DNA of 64,000 nt from Pseudoalteromonas sp. MSK9-3 (lineage in GTDB: Bacteria; Pseudomonadota; Gammaproteobacteria; Enterobacterales; Alteromonadaceae), in NCBI RefSeq assembly GCF_003590335.1, contig NZ_MIET01000010.1:37008-101007 (forward strand), read 5' to 3'. The position numbers and the translations under genes were made by a program. Below, one piece after another: positions 44,968 through 55,455 of this stretch. Positions within the stretch are counted from its first letter, which is position 1; the number at the start of each line of letters is the position of its first letter. The notes beneath the pieces are model-generated. The model ran no database searches. It was not told the origin of the DNA and saw only the letters and a list, made by a program, of their open reading frames with translations.

Positions 44968-47094
44968 GTGCAAGCAATTATTAAAGAATTTCAACTAGGC
45001 CAACACACGGTCACAATCGAAACTGGCGCTATTGCTCGTCAAGCAGATGGTGCAGTACTAGCAAGCATCGGCGATACTTCAGTACTTGTTACTGTTGTAG
45101 GTAAGCGTGACGCACAACCGGGTCAAGACTTCTTCCCACTAACAGTAAACTACCAAGAGCGTATGTACGCTGCGGGTCGTATCCCAGGTGGTTTCTTAAA
45201 GCGTGAAGGTCGTCCAAACGATGGCGAGACATTGATTGCGCGTCTTATTGACCGTCCAATCCGTCCTCTTTTCCCGAATGGCTTCGTAAACGAAGTACAG
45301 GTTATTGCAACGGTTGTTTCTGTTAACCCTGAAATCCAACCTGATATGGTTGCGATGATTGGTACATCAGCAGCACTTGCTATTTCTGGTATTCCATTCA
45401 GTGGCCCAATTGGTGCTGCACGCGTTGGTTATATCGATGACCAGTATGTACTAAACCCAACTTTAAAAGAGCTTGAAGAAAGTAAGCTTGATCTAGTTGT
45501 TGCTGGTACTGAAAACGCGGTACTTATGGTTGAGTCTGAAGCAGACGTATTACCAGAAGACGTAATGCTTGGTGCAGTTGTGTATGGTCATGAGCAATCT
45601 CAAGCGATCATCACTGCTATCAATGAATTTAAAGCTGAAGCAGGCAAGCCTACTTGGGACTGGACTGCACCAGAGAAAAACGTTGCAGCATCAGACAAAG
45701 TTGCAGCACTCGCAGCAGATAAAGTAGGCGCAGCTTACTTGATCACAGACAAAGTAGAGCGTAAAACAGCGCTAACTGCAGCAAAAGAAGGTGTGGTTGA
45801 AGCACTTACTGCTGAACTAGCTGAAGGCGAAACGTTAGATACGCAAGAAGTTGGTAAATTATTTGGTGCATTAGAGAAGAACATCGTACGTAGCCGTATC
45901 ATTGCTGGCGAGAAGCGTATTGATGGTCGTGAACCAGATATGGTTCGTGCACTTGACGTAATGACAGGTGTGTTACCACGTACTCACGGCTCTGCTATTT
46001 TCACTCGTGGTGAAACTCAGGCGCTAGTTACAGCTACTTTAGGTACAGAGCGTGATTCACAGTTAATCGACGATTTAACTGGTACACATAAAAACCACTT
46101 CATGCTTAACTACAACTTCCCTCCATTCTGTGTAGGCGAAACTGGTTTTGTTGGTTCACCTAAGCGTCGTGAAATCGGCCACGGTAACCTTGCAAAGCGT
46201 GGTATTCAAGCGGTAATGCCAACATTGACAGATTTCCCATACTCTATCCGTGTGGTATCTGAAATCACAGAATCAAACGGTTCTTCTTCAATGGCTTCTG
46301 TATGTGGTACGTCACTTGCGCTAATGAATGCTGGTGTACCAATCAAAGCATCTGTTGCGGGTATCGCGATGGGTCTAGTTAAAGAAGAAGAAAACTTTGT
46401 TGTTCTTTCTGACATTCTAGGTGACGAAGATCACTTAGGTGACATGGACTTTAAAGTAGCGGGTACTGAAGCGGGTATTACTGCATTGCAGATGGATATC
46501 AAGATCGAAGGTATCAACAAAGAGATCATGCAAATTGCACTTAAACAAGCTAAAGCAGCGCGTTTACACATCCTATCTGTTATGGATGAAGCAATTGCAG
46601 CACCTTCAGAAGAGCTTTCTGAATTTGCACCTCGTATTTATACAATGAATATCCCACCGAAGAAAATTGCTGAAGTAATTGGTAAAGGTGGCGCTACGAT
46701 TCGTCAGTTAACTGAAGAAACGGGCACAACGATTGAAATTGAAGACGATGGTACGATCAAAATCGCAGCAACAGATGGCCTAAGTGCGAAAGATGCTATC
46801 TCTCGTATTGAAGCGCTTACTGCTGAACTAGAAGTTGGCACTATCTACAATGGTAAAGTTGTACGTATCGTTGACTTTGGTGCGTTTGTAAACGTATTAC
46901 CAGGTAAAGATGGCCTAGTTCATATTTCACAGATCAGCCCTGAGCGTGTTAACAGCGTTGGCGACCACTTAACTGTTGGTCAAGAAGTGAAAGTTAAAGT
47001 ACTAGAAGTAGACCGTCAAGGCCGCGTACGTTTGAGCATTAAAGAAGCGTTAGAGCAATCAGCTACGCCAGCGCCAGAAGCGCCTGCTGAGTAA
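44968..47094 (+). CDS. pnp: polyribonucleotide nucleotidyltransferase (PNPase)
   Basis: The 708-residue protein has two RNase PH domains ([21 protein letters not shown] near the start, then [29 protein letters not shown]), a KH domain ([20 protein letters not shown]) and an S1 domain ([28 protein letters not shown]). It degrades RNA 3'-5' by phosphorolysis in the degradosome. GTG at 44968 with AAGGA upstream fits the family N-terminus; the longer frame from 44896 runs through the leader hairpin. Confidence 0.97.
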   Translation: MQAIIKEFQLGQHTVTIETGAIARQADGAVLASIGDTSVLVTVVGKRDAQPGQDFFPLTVNYQERMYAAGRIPGGFLKREGRPNDGETLIARLIDRPIRPLFPNGFVNEVQVIATVVSVNPEIQPDMVAMIGTSAALAISGIPFSGPIGAARVGYIDDQYVLNPTLKELEESKLDLVVAGTENAVLMVESEADVLPEDVMLGAVVYGHEQSQAIITAINEFKAEAGKPTWDWTAPEKNVAASDKVAALAADKVGAAYLITDKVERKTALTAAKEGVVEALTAELAEGETLDTQEVGKLFGALEKNIVRSRIIAGEKRIDGREPDMVRALDVMTGVLPRTHGSAIFTRGETQALVTATLGTERDSQLIDDLTGTHKNHFMLNYNFPPFCVGETGFVGSPKRREIGHGNLAKRGIQAVMPTLTDFPYSIRVVSEITESNGSSSMASVCGTSLALMNAGVPIKASVAGIAMGLVKEEENFVVLSDILGDEDHLGDMDFKVAGTEAGITALQMDIKIEGINKEIMQIALKQAKAARLHILSVMDEAIAAPSEELSEFAPRIYTMNIPPKKIAEVIGKGGATIRQLTEETGTTIEIEDDGTIKIAATDGLSAKDAISRIEALTAELEVGTIYNGKVVRIVDFGAFVNVLPGKDGLVHISQISPERVNSVGDHLTVGQEVKVKVLEVDRQGRVRLSIKEALEQSATPAPEAPAE

Positions 47095-47122
47095 TTTTGT
47101 GTAAATAAGTTATTTACTATGT

Positions 47123-47150
47123 AAAAGGGGGCTGATTGGCCCCCTTTTTT
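47123..47150 (+). terminator. intrinsic terminator of pnp
   Basis: AAAAGGGGGC and GCCCCCTTTT form a strong stem with a TGATTG loop and a T-run. Confidence 0.9.
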
Positions 47151-47203
47151 ATGCTTTAATGCAAGTTCATTGAATTTAGATTTAGGCTTACCAAAGGAAG
47201 GAT

Positions 47204-48082
47204 ATGAATTTAAAATCCATCATCGTTTTACCCCTGGTACTCGTTGGGTTAATGGGTTGTCAATCTACCGAGCAACCAGTTGAACAACGTGTTGTAAATG
47301 TACCTTTGAGTGTTCCTTTACAAGCTAATTTTCGTAATGAGATTGCCATTGCGCGCTATTCTGAATTATTACTGGGCGTTGATTTACCCAAAGAGCAACG
47401 TGCGCAGCTTTATTATAACCGCGGTATGCTTTACGACAGCTTAGGCCTAAGCACTTTGGCGAGAATAGATTTTAATCGCGCGATTAAAATGAAGCCAGAT
47501 TTGGCTGAGGTTTACAATTTTTTAGGTATTCACCATACATTGCTGCAAGAATTTGGCAAAGCCTATGAAATGTTTGACACTGTGCTAGAGATTGACGAAC
47601 AGCATGAGTATGCGTATTTGAATCGGGGAATTGCGTTGTATTATGGCGATCGCTCTGAACTAGCAACTGATGATTTAACATCATTTTTAGAACGCTCTCC
47701 GCAAGATGCATATCGCGCAATGTGGTTATATTTAGCGCAATCTAAATTAGATCCTATTGCAGCTAAGGCTACCTTAAAAGCTAACCAGCAGGCAATAAAT
47801 AGTGAAGAATGGTCTTCACAGTTAGTTGCGCTATATTTGGGTGAGTTGTCTGAAGGGCAATTTCTAAAGCAGCTTTCTACTGGCGTAAAGGATCAAAAAG
47901 AGTATTCAGAACGCTTGTGTGAAGCGTATTTTTATCTTGCAAAATTGTATCAAAGCGAAGGCAAGGCTGATGTAGCCGTTGATTTTTTCAAATTAACCTT
48001 AGCAACCAACGTGTTTGAGTTTGTAGAACATAAATATGCACGTTTAGAGTTAGATTTGTTAGCCCGTGAAAACGCAGGTTAA
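47204..48082 (+). CDS. nlpI: lipoprotein NlpI (TPR adaptor)
   Basis: The 292-residue protein has a lipobox LVGLMGC (Cys19) and TPR repeats from about residue 60 (AQLYYNRGMLYDSLGLSTLARIDFNRAIKMKPDLAEVYNFLG, shown in parts). Its position after pnp is as in E. coli. NlpI is an outer-membrane adaptor that brings the protease Prc to the endopeptidase MepS and scaffolds other wall enzymes. The next gene begins inside its last codons. AAGGAAGG precedes the start. Confidence 0.92.
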   Translation: MNLKSIIVLPLVLVGLMGCQSTEQPVEQRVVNVPLSVPLQANFRNEIAIARYSELLLGVDLPKEQRAQLYYNRGMLYDSLGLSTLARIDFNRAIKMKPDLAEVYNFLGIHHTLLQEFGKAYEMFDTVLEIDEQHEYAYLNRGIALYYGDRSELATDDLTSFLERSPQDAYRAMWLYLAQSKLDPIAAKATLKANQQAINSEEWSSQLVALYLGELSEGQFLKQLSTGVKDQKEYSERLCEAYFYLAKLYQSEGKADVAVDFFKLTLATNVFEFVEHKYARLELDLLARENAG

Positions 48083-49220
48083 ACACAGCTTAATTGTTAT
48101 AAGCTGTTTGTTTTTGATGGCCCAAAGTGGCCATCACCCCCTTCTTTTTAGTTCACACAGTCAAGCCGCTTTCTTAGCGCTGCATCCACATTCATTTTAT
48201 CAAGCACAATCACGTATTGTGTTACATGCACTGCCAGATGCAACCATTCGCTCTTTATCAAAACTAGCACAGCCTGAGATTGCCTTTGAGTGGGCGATAC
48301 GGCTTGCAAAGCAAGGGTTATATACACGAAGTCGGGTTTATTGGCAGCGGTATTTAAACGATGCGTCACAGGCGCAGGTGATACGCTTAGCTGCACTGTT
48401 AAAAGCAGCCAACGACATTAACGCAATCTCATTGATTGCCTCAAAGCGGCGTTTGCCGAGGCATTATTTAGACTGGTTATCTTTGCATCGGGGTGTGCTA
48501 CCAAGTGCATTTAATAGCGAACGTTTAGCAGCGCATAATATGTCATCTCCGCTTGATAGTGTGACCTTTGCGAGAGAGTGTATTAACCGAGTGTTAGTTC
48601 TGACGGACCATTTAGCCGCGGTTAAAAAGTTAAAGCAATTTAAAATTCGATATACGAGTGCCCCAGAGCCAAGTGTTTGGAGCTATTGTTTTAGCGAGCC
48701 GATATACATTGGCGATACTATGCAGTGCACACCTGATAATTCGCAGTTTGCCTACTGCGATGTGGCAGCACTTAAGCGAGCCTATCCAGCGATGCTGCCT
48801 CAAGGCGATAAAGCGTTGATGATGACGCGTCAAGGTAACGCAAATGTACGCGGCGATATGATGACGTTAAATACACAAAGCCAATATGCGGTATTCATGC
48901 ATGAACTGATGCATTTTAGTGGCTTTGAAGATGAATACTCGGTACCCAAACAAAAGGCCAAGTGGTTATGTCAGCGAGCTGGGCGTCATGCACCTAACTT
49001 GTATGTAGGAGAGCTAAATGATGCGCCTAAGGGCTGGGTGAAAAGTAATACGTGTAACTATGGTGCTTTACAAGCTTACAAACCTAGCGAGGGTTGGAGC
49101 ATTATGGAGTATCAAACGAGGCCACTTACAGCACAGTATCGGCGGTTATGGCAACAGGCCATTAACGCACAGCACGCAAAGCGTTGGGTGAAAAGTGAAA
49201 GACTCGGTTTGACTGAATAA
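48066..49220 (+). CDS. secreted HExxH putative zinc metalloprotein
   Basis: The 384-residue protein starts with GTG inside the last codons of nlpI (17-base overlap) and has a signal sequence (KHSLIVISCLFLMAQS). Residues about 60-150 look TPR/SEL1-like or helical. The C-terminal part has His279-Glu280-Leu-Met-His283, followed by FSGFEDEY, which recalls the third acidic ligand of M64-type metallopeptidases. Several Cys (208, 221, 231 and later) suggest disulfides. It is probably a periplasmic metalloprotease. Overlap with nlpI suggests a link to the NlpI wall-enzyme network, but this is inference. Confidence 0.6.
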   Translation: MKTQVKHSLIVISCLFLMAQSGHHPLLFSSHSQAAFLALHPHSFYQAQSRIVLHALPDATIRSLSKLAQPEIAFEWAIRLAKQGLYTRSRVYWQRYLNDASQAQVIRLAALLKAANDINAISLIASKRRLPRHYLDWLSLHRGVLPSAFNSERLAAHNMSSPLDSVTFARECINRVLVLTDHLAAVKKLKQFKIRYTSAPEPSVWSYCFSEPIYIGDTMQCTPDNSQFAYCDVAALKRAYPAMLPQGDKALMMTRQGNANVRGDMMTLNTQSQYAVFMHELMHFSGFEDEYSVPKQKAKWLCQRAGRHAPNLYVGELNDAPKGWVKSNTCNYGALQAYKPSEGWSIMEYQTRPLTAQYRRLWQQAINAQHAKRWVKSERLGLTE

Positions 49221-49462
49221 TTTGAGTTAGCACACATTTCTCATGAGATATGAAATATATCTGAATTGTTTGTTAATCTTGTCTAAAATAGAACCAGCTA
49301 GAACCTGAAACTATAGACAACTCAAACACTAATACAGTATAACTATGGTTAGTTTTGTGTGGTGAAAGTCACGGTGGTTTTCTTTCACGCCCAACACCAA
49401 ACAGCGCACTAAATATGGTGTATGGTCGTACTTGGACGACGCAATAATAAAAGGTTTACTCT

Positions 49463-52255
49463 ATGACTTTGCTTTGGATACCCTTGCTATCCTTATTCGG
49501 CAGTATTATTTCTTCATTAACGGGTAAATTAACACGTAATCAATCGACTGGGTTGACCTTGTTAATGCCAGTTATTGCACTTGCGATGACAGTGAATTTA
49601 GCCCCTGCGGTCTTTGCCGGGGAAGTGATCCGTTACAGTGCTGAATGGGTGCCCCTCTTGGGCCTGAATTTATCATTTAGGTTAGATGGGTTGGCGCTTT
49701 TATTCGTCTTTATGATTTTGGGTATCGGGATCTTAGTGATTTTTTACACCCGTTATTATTTAAGCTCTAAAGATTCAATGCCTAAGCTGTTTGCCTATTT
49801 GATGCTATTTATGACCGCAATGCTCGGTATTGTGATGTCAAATAATGTCTTGCAGCTATGGCTATTTTGGGAATTAACCAGCATTAGCTCATTTTTATTG
49901 ATCAGCTATTGGTGGCATAAATCAGAAGCCCGTAAAGGCGCACGTATGGCTTTGACCATCACAGGTGGTGGTGGTTTAGCATTATTGGCTGGTTTACTAT
50001 TACTGGGCAATATTGTAGGAAGTTATGATTTAGATACAATACTGGCTAGTCGAGAAATTATTCAGGCACATGGGCTGTATGAAATCACGCTTATTTTGGT
50101 CCTATTAGGTGCTTTTACTAAGTCAGCACAGTTCCCATTTCATTTTTGGTTGCCACACGCAATGGCAGCGCCAACCCCTGTAAGTGCTTACTTACACTCA
50201 GCCACAATGGTAAAAGCGGGTATTTTCCTGCTAGCAAGGTTTTACCCAGCACTGGCAGGCACTGAATTATGGTTTATTTTAGTTGGCTTAACAGGTCTTG
50301 CGACATTGCTGTTTGCAGCGTACGTTGCACTGTTTAAACATGACTTAAAAGGGCTGCTAGCTTATTCAACAATTAGCCACCTAGGGTTAATTACCTTGCT
50401 CTTTGGTTTAGATACAGAGCTTGCGACTGTGGCGGCTATTTTCCATATTATTAACCATGCAACCTTTAAAGCGTCGTTGTTTATGGCGACCGGTATTATT
50501 GACCATGAAACAGGTACGCGCGATATGCGTAAGCTCAATGGTATGTGGCGATTTATGCCGTACACAGCCACCCTTGCAATGGTTGCGGCAGCAGCAATGG
50601 CAGGTGTGCCGCTCTTGAATGGCTTCTTATCTAAAGAAATGTTCTTTGCTGAAACACTCCATCAGCAATTATTAGGGTCTATGTCTTGGTTGGTGCCTGT
50701 ATTGGCGACCGTTGCAGCTGCATTCTCTGTCGCTTATTCTGCCCGTTTCATTCACGATGTATTCTTTAACGGTGAGCCGGTAGGGTTGCCGAAAGAGCCG
50801 AGCGAGCCACCACGTTATATGCGTATTCCTATCGAAGTACTTGTGGCATTATGCTTGGTGGTGGGGATGTTCCCACACTTTGTTGTCGATGGGATTTTAC
50901 AAGCGGCATCTACAGCGGTACTTGGCGGATATGTCCCTGAGTTTAAAATTGCCATTTGGCATGGGTTCAACTTGCCACTCCTTATGAGTGCGATTGCAGT
51001 ATGTGGTGGTTTGTTAATTTATACCCAGCGTAAATACTTATTCCAATTCCAAGCGTCACTTCCGCCGCTCAATGCTAAAAAAGCATTTGATGGTAGCGTA
51101 TATGTGATGATTAAGTGGTGTCAGCGTAAGATCAGTGCCATCGAAAATGGTTCGTTACAGCGTTATTTAATGTTGATGTTGATAGTGGTGCTTATTAGTG
51201 CTGGTTGGCCGTTGTTTGAAATGAGTCAGTTAGTCGGAGGTAAACAACCCACGCCGATTGATATTCATAATGGCATTGGTGCTGCATTATTGATGATTGG
51301 TGCAATTGGTACGGTAATATGGCATCGCTCGCGTATGGTGTCGTTGCTCATGATTTCAGTCGTTGGCTTGATGGTCTCGGTGGCATTTACACGTTTCTCA
51401 GCGCCGGATCTCGCATTGACACAGCTCACGGTAGAAGTAGTCACCATTATACTCCTAATGTTAGCACTGTTCTTTTTACCACAGCGTTCGCCAAAAGAAT
51501 CAAGCTCAATACGCGTATTGCGTGACCTAGGTATTGCTTCAGCAATTGGTGTAGTGGTGGGGAGTATTTGTTACGCATTGATCACGCGTCCTCTTGAGTC
51601 TATTTCAGACTTCTTCCTAGCAAATGCCAAAACGGGCGGCGGCGGGACTAATGTGGTGAATGTGATCTTGGTCGACTTCCGTGGCTTTGACACCTTAGGT
51701 GAAATTTGTGTACTGGGTATTGCTGCACTGGGTATTTATAAGCTGTTAGTTAATTTGCCATTATTTATGCCTGGCAGTGACAGCGAAGGCCGCCCTTGGG
51801 CGAAAGAGCGCTATCCATTATTGCTTGCCAGTATTTCACAATCGCTATTACCTTTGGCGTTGTTAGTGTCATTTTATATTTTCTTGCGAGGCCATAACTT
51901 ACCCGGTGGTGGGTTTATTGCGGGCTTAGTTACGGCGATTGCATTTATATTGCAGTACATTGCTCATGGTTCGAATTGGATAGCAGAGCGCTTGACGATT
52001 AACTACCGCAAAATAATTGCCTCAGGTATTGCCATTGCGTTATTTACAGGCGTGGGTAGTTGGGCCTTTGGTCGTCCATTTATGACCACATGGTTTGAGT
52101 ATTTTGATATTCCATTCATTGGTAAAATTGAACTTGCGAGTGCATTAGTATTCGATTTGGGCGTGTATATTACTGTTGTTGGTGCCACGTTAATGATCCT
52201 TGCGAGTTTAGGTAAGCTGACTGCAAGTGCACATAAAGATGAGGTGAAAGTCTAA
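49463..52255 (+). CDS. mrpA: Mrp-type Na+/H+ antiporter subunit A-B fusion
   Basis: The 930-residue protein combines MrpA and MrpB. Residues about 60-470 are the NuoL-like antiporter core ([49 protein letters not shown] with the conserved Lys and His). A DUF4040-type segment lies at about 610-690, and the MnhB-like end at about 790-920 contains [15 protein letters not shown]. Group 2 Mrp systems of proteobacteria have this fusion. The complex exchanges Na+ or K+ for protons at the inner membrane. Its stop overlaps the C subunit's ATG by 1 base. Confidence 0.95.
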   Translation: MTLLWIPLLSLFGSIISSLTGKLTRNQSTGLTLLMPVIALAMTVNLAPAVFAGEVIRYSAEWVPLLGLNLSFRLDGLALLFVFMILGIGILVIFYTRYYLSSKDSMPKLFAYLMLFMTAMLGIVMSNNVLQLWLFWELTSISSFLLISYWWHKSEARKGARMALTITGGGGLALLAGLLLLGNIVGSYDLDTILASREIIQAHGLYEITLILVLLGAFTKSAQFPFHFWLPHAMAAPTPVSAYLHSATMVKAGIFLLARFYPALAGTELWFILVGLTGLATLLFAAYVALFKHDLKGLLAYSTISHLGLITLLFGLDTELATVAAIFHIINHATFKASLFMATGIIDHETGTRDMRKLNGMWRFMPYTATLAMVAAAAMAGVPLLNGFLSKEMFFAETLHQQLLGSMSWLVPVLATVAAAFSVAYSARFIHDVFFNGEPVGLPKEPSEPPRYMRIPIEVLVALCLVVGMFPHFVVDGILQAASTAVLGGYVPEFKIAIWHGFNLPLLMSAIAVCGGLLIYTQRKYLFQFQASLPPLNAKKAFDGSVYVMIKWCQRKISAIENGSLQRYLMLMLIVVLISAGWPLFEMSQLVGGKQPTPIDIHNGIGAALLMIGAIGTVIWHRSRMVSLLMISVVGLMVSVAFTRFSAPDLALTQLTVEVVTIILLMLALFFLPQRSPKESSSIRVLRDLGIASAIGVVVGSICYALITRPLESISDFFLANAKTGGGGTNVVNVILVDFRGFDTLGEICVLGIAALGIYKLLVNLPLFMPGSDSEGRPWAKERYPLLLASISQSLLPLALLVSFYIFLRGHNLPGGGFIAGLVTAIAFILQYIAHGSNWIAERLTINYRKIIASGIAIALFTGVGSWAFGRPFMTTWFEYFDIPFIGKIELASALVFDLGVYITVVGATLMILASLGKLTASAHKDEVKV

Positions 52256-52602
52256 TGGAATTACTATATGCATCTTGCGTGGGGCTATTGGTTGCGTGTG
52301 GCGTATTTTTGATTTTACGTTCGCGCACATTTCCCGTGGTATTAGGGTTAACGATGCTGTCGTATGCAGTGAATTTATTTTTGTTTTCTTCAGGCAGACT
52401 GAGCTTAAATCAAGCTGCAGTATTAGGCTATAGCACAGATTATGCTGATCCACTGCCTCAAGCATTGGTTTTAACCGCAATTGTAATTGGTTTTGCGATG
52501 ACCGCATTTGTCGTTATTTTAGCGATCCGTGGCCGAGCAGATTTAGGAAATGACCATGTTAATGGTCAGGTTCCTGATAAAGATAAAAAGGGCAAAGCAT
52601 GA
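52255..52602 (+). CDS. mrpC: Mrp antiporter subunit C
   Basis: The 115-residue protein has three membrane helices and resembles NuoK. Key blocks are CGVFLILRSRTFPVVLGLTMLSYAVNL and DPLPQALVLTAIVIGFAMTAF, typical of MnhC/MrpC. It overlaps the next start by 4 bases (ATGA). Confidence 0.95.
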   Translation: MELLYASCVGLLVACGVFLILRSRTFPVVLGLTMLSYAVNLFLFSSGRLSLNQAAVLGYSTDYADPLPQALVLTAIVIGFAMTAFVVILAIRGRADLGNDHVNGQVPDKDKKGKA

Positions 52603-54116
52603 TCCAGCATTTGACATCTTTACCTGTTTTACTGCCGATGTTGGCAGGTGTTATTTTACTGATGCCACCTTGTGGTAAAAATGTGGCGATACGTCGTATC
52701 GCTTCGGTTGTTTTGGGCTTGATCACATCATGTGTATCAATAGCACTATTATTACAAGTTCAACAGCACGGAACAGCGGTATACGCCATCGGTGATTGGT
52801 CCGCGCCTTTCGGCATCGTGTTAGTGGCTGATCCGCTTTCTACCTTATTGGTGTCTTTGACCAGTATATTATGTACCGTCTGTGCGCTCTATGCATGTGC
52901 TGGAGATGATGAAAAAGGAAGCTTTTTTCATCCATTACTTCACTTTTTATTACTGGGTGTAAACGGTGCATTTTTAACGGGAGATGCGTTTAATTTATTC
53001 GTATTTTTTGAAGTGCTCCTTATCGCATCATACTCATTGTTGATGCATGGTGGTGATAAGCGTAATACGCGTGCTGCGCTTCAGTATGTGATTATGAACT
53101 TGGTTGGCTCTGCAATTTTCTTAATCGCTTTGGGTGTGCTGTATGGTGTACTCGGTACGTTGAATATGGCTGATATGGCACAAAAGGTGACCTTCTTAGA
53201 AGGTGATGATGTGTACCTTGCTAAGATTGGTGGCTTATTATTATTGGTCGTATTTGCACTTAAAGGCGCACTTTTACCCTTACATCTGTGGCTACCGAAC
53301 ACTTACGCAACGGCGATGCCCGTTGTGGCAGCCTTGTTTGCGATTATGACTAAGGTGGGCGTGTATTCTATGATGCGTGTTTACACGCTGATTTTTGGTG
53401 ATGAAGCGGGCGAGCTGAGTCATATGGCACAAAGTTGGCTTTGGTGGTTGGCATTGGCAACCATTGTTATGGGTGCTATTGGTGTATTAGCCAGCCAAGA
53501 TTTACGTAAGTTAGTCGCCAATCTGGTGATTGTATCTGTGGGGACGTTAGTGGCTTTAGTCGCGGTACAAACCGTCGAAGCCAGTGCCGCAGCGATATAT
53601 TACCTCGTTCACTCAACTATGGTCACAGCCGCCTTATTTATACTCGCTGACCTCATAGGTAGGCAACGCGGTAAAGTCGCAGATAGGATCACCGTAGGTC
53701 GTCCCGTGACTCAGCCTATATTACTCGGTTTTGGATTTGTGATTGCCGCCGTTGCTGCCATAGGTATGCCGCCACTGTCGGGCTTTATCGCTAAGATCTG
53801 GTTATTAAAAGCCACCTTCAACAGCGAATATGGCATCGTATTTTGGCCGTTATATTTATTAGCTAGTTTAGCATTATTGGTGGGTATTTCAAAAGCGGGC
53901 AGTACCGTGTTTTGGCATCATAAAGGCAACACCAATGATAGTCATGAACAAGAGCGCGTTCATCCAGCTCAATTGGCTGCGTTAATTGTGTTACTTTCAA
54001 GTGCGCCTCTCATGGCAATATTTGCGGGTCCAGCAAGTGAGTACGCATTAAATGCAGCAACGGTGTTACATGACTTTAGAGGCACCATATCGGCTATTTT
54101 AGAGGGAGGTCAGTAA
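52599..54116 (+). CDS. mrpD: Mrp antiporter subunit D
   Basis: The 505-residue protein is a NuoN/NuoM-like antiporter core with about 14 helices. FNLFVFFEVLLIASYSLL and the KGALLPLHLWLPNTYATAMPVVAALFA block with conserved Lys and His are characteristic. It forms the second proton-translocating unit of the complex. The E gene begins on the next base after its stop. Confidence 0.95.
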   Translation: MIQHLTSLPVLLPMLAGVILLMPPCGKNVAIRRIASVVLGLITSCVSIALLLQVQQHGTAVYAIGDWSAPFGIVLVADPLSTLLVSLTSILCTVCALYACAGDDEKGSFFHPLLHFLLLGVNGAFLTGDAFNLFVFFEVLLIASYSLLMHGGDKRNTRAALQYVIMNLVGSAIFLIALGVLYGVLGTLNMADMAQKVTFLEGDDVYLAKIGGLLLLVVFALKGALLPLHLWLPNTYATAMPVVAALFAIMTKVGVYSMMRVYTLIFGDEAGELSHMAQSWLWWLALATIVMGAIGVLASQDLRKLVANLVIVSVGTLVALVAVQTVEASAAAIYYLVHSTMVTAALFILADLIGRQRGKVADRITVGRPVTQPILLGFGFVIAAVAAIGMPPLSGFIAKIWLLKATFNSEYGIVFWPLYLLASLALLVGISKAGSTVFWHHKGNTNDSHEQERVHPAQLAALIVLLSSAPLMAIFAGPASEYALNAATVLHDFRGTISAILEGGQ

Positions 54117-54653
54117 ATGCGTTTAGAAGCACGATTTAGTTGGTTACCCACGCCATTTCGCAGCTTGCTGCTATTTACAGTATGGTTGTTGCTAAATAAC
54201 ACAATGTCGTTGGGACATATTATTTTAGCCGCGGTACTGGCAATATTAATTCCATTGGCAACGTATCCATTTCGTACTAAGCAACCATTGATCATGCGCC
54301 CCGGCTTGGCATTGCGTCACTTGTTGTTGGTTTTGTATGACATTATTACCGCGAATGTGCAGGTAGCTATTTTGATCTTAGGGCCAACTAAAAAGTTAAA
54401 TCCGGGGTTTGTTAAAGTCCCCTTAGATTTAACGCACAGTATGCCAATTACAATTTTGGCAAGTACAGTGTCTCTGACTCCTGGTACTGTCAGTGCAGAA
54501 GTGTATCCTTGGTTAGAGTCATTGCCTGAAGGCGAAGATCCGAGTCAGCGCTATTTACTGATCCATGTTTTAAATCTGCAAGATGAAGAGGCGTTGATCA
54601 AAACGATAAAGCAGCGCTACGAAGCACCGCTAAAGGAGATCTTTGAATGCTAG
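54117..54653 (+). CDS. mrpE: Mrp antiporter subunit E
   Basis: The 178-residue protein has two N-terminal membrane helices and the MnhE pattern (VQVAILILGP, PLDLTHSMPITILASTVSLTPGTVS, then LLIHVLNLQDEE). It overlaps the F start by 7 bases. Confidence 0.94.
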   Translation: MRLEARFSWLPTPFRSLLLFTVWLLLNNTMSLGHIILAAVLAILIPLATYPFRTKQPLIMRPGLALRHLLLVLYDIITANVQVAILILGPTKKLNPGFVKVPLDLTHSMPITILASTVSLTPGTVSAEVYPWLESLPEGEDPSQRYLLIHVLNLQDEEALIKTIKQRYEAPLKEIFEC

Positions 54654-54916
54654 AAACTGTTATTTTAATTGTTTTCGCTATGATAGGGATCTCGTTATTG
54701 CTTAACTTGTGGCGCTTAGTGGTTGGGCCTTCAGTACCCGATAGGATCTTAGCGTTAGATACCATGTATATTAATAGCATTGCGCTGATCATTTTATATG
54801 GTATGAGCATGGGCACGGCGTTGTACTTTGAAGCGGCGCTACTTATTGCGATGTTAGGTTTTGTTAGCACGGTTGCAGTATGTAAATACTTACTGCGCGG
54901 CGATATCATAGAATAG
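54647..54916 (+). CDS. mrpF: Mrp antiporter subunit F
   Basis: The 89-residue protein has three membrane helices and the MrpF block LWRLVVGPSVPDRILALDTM. It is followed 8 bases later by the G gene. Confidence 0.94.
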   Translation: MLETVILIVFAMIGISLLLNLWRLVVGPSVPDRILALDTMYINSIALIILYGMSMGTALYFEAALLIAMLGFVSTVAVCKYLLRGDIIE

Positions 54917-54924
54917 AGGCAAGT

Positions 54925-55257
54925 ATGGCTGAATATATCATTTCAATACTATTGTTGATCGGTGGTTGCTTTGTATTGGTCGGGTCGATTGGCTTGGTAA
55001 AAATGCCCGACTTTTTTATGCGTTTACACGGGCCAACAAAAGCAACGACGTTGGGTATGGCTAGTTTATTGACTGCGGCAATGGTATTTTTTAGTACCAC
55101 GGGCGAAGGTTTAAGTGTTAAAGAAATACTGATTTCAATCTTTTTATTACTTACAGCACCTATCAGTGGCTATATGCTGATCAAATCAGCGATACATCAT
55201 AAGCTCGATAGCATAGAGCGCACATCTGGAAAAGATAATATTGAAGACGACGTCTAG
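54925..55257 (+). CDS. mrpG: Mrp antiporter subunit G
   Basis: The 110-residue protein has three membrane helices and the MrpG block GLVKMPDFFMRLHGPTKATTLG. It completes the set of subunits needed for a working Mrp complex. A terminator follows. Confidence 0.94.
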   Translation: MAEYIISILLLIGGCFVLVGSIGLVKMPDFFMRLHGPTKATTLGMASLLTAAMVFFSTTGEGLSVKEILISIFLLLTAPISGYMLIKSAIHHKLDSIERTSGKDNIEDDV

Positions 55258-55272
55258 TCTTTAATATTAGGT

Positions 55273-55303
55273 AAAAAGCGAGGATTTAAGCCTCGCTTTT
55301 TTT
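55273..55303 (+). terminator. intrinsic terminator of the mrp operon
   Basis: AAAAAGCGAGG and CCTCGCTTTTT form an 11-bp stem with an ATTTAAG loop and seven T. Confidence 0.9.
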
Positions 55304-55455
55304 ATATCTGTTGTGCATGATTTATGTCTAATCATTGTGTCTTTGTTGTAAATAACTACCATTCTCCATTTTTGTATTTTAAACTCTTGCTATGCTTGAA
55401 ATAATTTATTATTTTCAGTTATGAGTTGTACTTATATATGGTGTTAAGGTGAACA

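Noticed and set aside
49221..49462. Possible sodium-sensing riboswitch before the mrp operon
   Set aside because: Only a 7-bp GTGAAAG/CTTTCAC hairpin is visible; no known riboswitch core could be recognised by eye.
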